Assembly: GCA_031274075.1 (NCBI GenBank)
Contig: JAISQQ010000050.1
Location: 1-7,981, forward strand
DNA from: Accumulibacter sp.
Lineage (GTDB): Bacteria; Pseudomonadota; Gammaproteobacteria; Burkholderiales; Rhodocyclaceae
Length of the DNA: 7,981 nucleotides
Direction: 5' to 3'
Position 1 is the first letter of the stretch. Each line of letters opens with the position of its first letter. Shown one piece after another: positions 5,932 through 7,981 of the stretch. A model generated the notes under the pieces. The model searched no databases. It worked only from the letters and a program-made list of their open reading frames with translations, and was not told the DNA's origin. The position numbers were made by a program, and so were the translations under genes.

Positions 5932-6669
5932 GTGTTGAAACGTTTTTTCCCGCTGATGAGCGAAGCCCTGCACTACGCGCGCGAGGACGCCGCGGCCTCG
6001 CCGCTGGCGGAGATCGCCGAGCGCCTGCACGCGCTCGCCCGGGAGGAGCGCGAGCAGCTTTCCCTGGCGCTCGCCGAAGACATGGATCGCGGCGTTCGCC
6101 TGGATCGCGGCGTTCGCCTGGATTACTGCCGCCTGGCGGTGTATGCCTGGGTCGATGAAATGCTGCTCAGCTCGCGGCGGCCCGACGCCGCCGCGTGGGT
6201 GACGCAAAGCCTGCAATACGCCTGTTTCCAGACTTCCGAAGCGGGCCGCGTGTTTTTCCAGAACCTGGAAGCCCTGCTGGACGAGCTGGTGCTGCCGCCC
6301 GACGACGCGGAGCACCCGGACGATTCCCTGCCGCAGCGCCTGGAAACGGCGGCCAGGCTGTCGCGCACGCGGGCGGCGCGGCAGGAACTCGACGCCTACG
6401 CCCTCTGCCTGCTGCTGGGGTTTTCCGGGCGCTGCCACCATGACCCGCATCTTTTGGGAAAGCTGCGCCAGTCGGCCCGCGAGATACTGCGCGGCAGCGA
6501 AGACCCGGCGGCGCTCCCGGCGGCGGGGCGGCGAGCTTTCCCAGGGGGAAAGGAAATCGCCTCGACCCTGGAATGGCTCGGCTATATCCTGCTGCCGCTC
6601 GCCGGCGCGCTGCTGTTCGGCGTGTATTGCGCGAATCTGCTGGTAGACATCCCCCTTCCCGGCCTCTAG
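5932..6669 (+). CDS. tssL: TssL (DotU-like), T6SS inner-membrane protein
   Basis: The 245-residue product is a DotU-family protein. Residues 1-190 form the cytoplasmic helical bundle, with the family motif around Y71-A-W-V-D-E (71-76, the 'fiDE' element) and the L-D-A-Y-A-L-C-L-L-L-G-F-x-G-R-C helix (153-168, equivalent to the conserved LGFxGRY). One transmembrane helix follows at about residues 215-237, and the protein ends eight residues later. It therefore belongs to the tail-anchored type without an OmpA-like peptidoglycan-binding domain. TssL joins TssM in the inner membrane and contacts TssK. The start is GTG, set by AGGAG at 5920-5924. An exact 18-base tandem duplication (D-R-G-V-R-L twice, residues 52-63) sits just before the motif helix and adds six residues without breaking the frame. 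Confidence 0.95.
   Translation: MLKRFFPLMSEALHYAREDAAASPLAEIAERLHALAREEREQLSLALAEDMDRGVRLDRGVRLDYCRLAVYAWVDEMLLSSRRPDAAAWVTQSLQYACFQTSEAGRVFFQNLEALLDELVLPPDDAEHPDDSLPQRLETAARLSRTRAARQELDAYALCLLLGFSGRCHHDPHLLGKLRQSAREILRGSEDPAALPAAGRRAFPGGKEIASTLEWLGYILLPLAGALLFGVYCANLLVDIPLPGL
6083..6123 (+). repeat. Exact 18-bp tandem duplication inside tssL
   Basis: Bases 6085-6102 and 6103-6120 are identical, and the 18-base periodicity holds without mismatch from 6083 to 6123. It encodes DRGVRL-DRGVRL. Perfect identity suggests a recent slippage or duplication event, or an assembly artefact. Confidence 0.95.
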
Positions 6670-6686
6670 GCGACGAAATTCATCAC

Positions 6687-6690
6687 GGAA
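6687..6690 (+). promoter_or_regulatory. Ribosome binding site of tssM
   Basis: GGAA lies six bases before ATG 6697, within the 27-base AT-richer gap after tssL. A different ATG at 6692 opens only a two-codon frame (ATG ACA TGA) that overlaps the real start. Confidence 0.6.
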
Positions 6691-6696
6691 TATGAC

Positions 6697-7981
6697 ATGA
6701 AATTACTCGGCGCTATTTTGAAGGGCTTGTTGCTGCTGCTGCTCATCGTCATCGTCCTGGGCTTGTTGACCGTGCTTTCGTGGTGGCTGCGCTGGCCGAT
6801 GTTCACCGGCTTTTTCATCCTGCTGGGTCTCTTCGGCGCGGCGCTGCTGTTCTGGGCGGGGCGTTTTCTATGGCGCCTGCGCGACAAGCGTTCCTTCGTG
6901 CGCCAGGCCCTGTCCGGGCTGAAGACCCCGGCGGCGGCCGAGGTCCAGGTCTCCGGGATCGAAACCGTGTGGAACGCGCTCCTGGCGCGCGACCCAGGGA
7001 AAAGGCCCGACCGGCGCGAATTCCTCGGGCGTTCCTGGTATCTGGCCCTGGACGGCGCGGGGAGCGCCGCTGCTTCCGCTTTTTCCCTATCGCCGCTCTT
7101 TACGGGAAAGGAGGAGAGCGGACCCCTGGCGCGGCGCGACTTCGCCTCGACGACCCTGCTGCAGGCGGCGGCCGGGGCGCTGGAAGGCGACGGCAAGGAG
7201 CAATTCCTCGCGCTCTTCGCGCGCGATGTGCCGGGCAGCGCCTTTTCCGGTTTCTTTCTCCTGCTCTCCGCGCGGGACTTGCTGTCGCGCGCCGACACCG
7301 CGCTGCAGGAATGGGGCTTCCAACTGCGCGACGCGCTGTATTCCGTAATGGTCGCGACAAATCGCAACGCGCCGCTCTATCTCCTGGTGCAGGATATGGA
7401 CGCCCTGCCGGGAGGCGCGTCGCTCTTCGCCCGTCCAAAGGGCGGGGAAACCCTGCCGGGACGTTTTTTCGACGCCGGCGACGCGCCGGACGAGGGCGGC
7501 GAGCGCCCGGGTGAGGCGGCGGCGCGGGCGCTCGCGGCGACGCTGCGCACCGTGCTGTTCGACGATCTGGTCCAGGGCGCGCCCGCCGCGCAGGATGAAC
7601 TGCGCTTCCTGGAAGAAAGTGGAACGCTGGGACGGCGGCTGGACGCTTTTTTCTCTGCCCTGTTGCAGGAGATGCCCCGCCAGGAGCCGCTGCGTCTCGC
7701 CGGCGTGTTTTTCTGCCCGACCCGCCCGGTCCGGGAAAACAGCGCGGGCGCGCCGCCCGGAGCCGTGGAAGCGAAAGCCGAAGCCACCGGCTCCGCGCGC
7801 CCGAACAGCGCTCTGTCGCGCTTCTTCACCCGCCTGCTGCCGGTCCACGGCGCGGCGGCGCACGGCCTGCGCGGCAGGCTGTCGGCGTATTCGAGCGCCT
7901 GGATCGTCGGCATGGGAGCCTGGTATCTGGTGCTGCTTTGCGTCTGCGGGCTGATGGCGGCCAACGTGCTCTACCAGAACC
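6697..7981 (+). CDS. tssM: TssM (IcmF-like), T6SS inner-membrane protein, N-terminal part; nucleotide-binding motifs degenerate
   Basis: The frame from ATG 6697 is open to the right edge, so only the first 428 residues of a protein usually over 1,000 long are visible. Two transmembrane helices lie at about residues 4-31 and 36-55. A cytoplasmic domain follows, and a third helix (about 402-424) leads to the periplasmic part beyond the window. IcmF landmarks include S-W-Y-L (113-116), S-G-F-F-L-L-L-S-A-R-D-L-L-S (184-197, the 'NGVlvtvsvaDLLs' strand-helix), Y-L-L-V-Q-D-M-D-A-L-P-G (228-239) and P-L-R-L-A-G-V-F-F (331-339, the 'lRGvyFtS' strand). Where active family members have the Walker A GxxGxGKT, this protein reads D-G-A-G-S-A-A-A-S (119-127) with no lysine, and the TKxD-like motif reads QDMD. 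TssM spans the envelope, binding TssJ outside and TssL and TssK inside. NTP binding in this copy looks lost. Confidence 0.94.
   Translation, partial: MKLLGAILKGLLLLLLIVIVLGLLTVLSWWLRWPMFTGFFILLGLFGAALLFWAGRFLWRLRDKRSFVRQALSGLKTPAAAEVQVSGIETVWNALLARDPGKRPDRREFLGRSWYLALDGAGSAAASAFSLSPLFTGKEESGPLARRDFASTTLLQAAAGALEGDGKEQFLALFARDVPGSAFSGFFLLLSARDLLSRADTALQEWGFQLRDALYSVMVATNRNAPLYLLVQDMDALPGGASLFARPKGGETLPGRFFDAGDAPDEGGERPGEAAARALAATLRTVLFDDLVQGAPAAQDELRFLEESGTLGRRLDAFFSALLQEMPRQEPLRLAGVFFCPTRPVRENSAGAPPGAVEAKAEATGSARPNSALSRFFTRLLPVHGAAAHGLRGRLSAYSSAWIVGMGAWYLVLLCVCGLMAANVLYQN

Noticed and set aside
6692..6700. Two-codon ATG ACA TGA frame overlapping the tssM start
   Set aside because: It might act in start-stop coupling, but a minimal frame like this is expected by chance and nothing else supports it.
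6780..7514. Arg/Ala-rich plus-strand frames (6780-7514 and 7511-7954) and several minus-strand frames over the right end
   Set aside because: They are shadows of tssM, which runs in a different frame from 6697 to the edge without a stop and has clear IcmF motifs and membrane helices.

Overview
The window is one tightly packed, entirely plus-strand stretch of a type VI secretion system (T6SS) locus. The DNA is strongly GC-rich with mostly G/C third codon positions. The genes require an outer membrane, an inner membrane and a lipoprotein anchor, so the source is a Gram-negative bacterium, most likely a high-GC proteobacterium. I cannot name a genus from the sequence alone.

Layout, left to right: (1) the 3' part of a large pentapeptide-repeat gene whose start lies outside the window (1-1818); (2) a second, smaller pentapeptide-repeat gene (1839-2837); (3) a DUF3540-type gene (about 2891-3535); (4) a small DUF4150 / PAAR-like gene (3540-3941); (5) tssJ, outer-membrane lipoprotein (3938-4552); (6) tssK, baseplate adaptor (4542-5921); (7) tssL/dotU, inner-membrane protein (5932-6669); (8) the 5' part of tssM/icmF (6697 to the right edge). 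Gaps are 4-53 bases and two junctions overlap (4 and 11 bases), so this reads as one operon with translational coupling. There is no gene-free stretch over 300 bases. I saw no tRNA, rRNA, CRISPR, insertion sequence, terminator or convincing promoter.

How the genes work together: TssJ, TssL and TssM form the trans-envelope membrane complex, and TssK links that complex to the contractile tail's baseplate. The four upstream genes match an accessory cassette often seen with T6SS (DUF2169/pentapeptide, pentapeptide, DUF3540, DUF4150). By family resemblance they probably concern the spike or tip and its loading, but their exact role is not established. No toxin or immunity gene is visible.

I do not see a wholly new system. 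The points most worth a second look are: a TssM whose N-terminal nucleotide-binding motifs are all degenerate; twin pentapeptide solenoids of nearly equal repeat number, each with one register slip, the second also carrying an internal duplication and a 60-bp cysteine ladder; a repeated helical module ahead of the first solenoid; an exact 18-bp tandem duplication in tssL; a 12-bp minisatellite at the start of the DUF3540 gene; and a possible miniature spike made of the DUF3540 and PAAR-like proteins.
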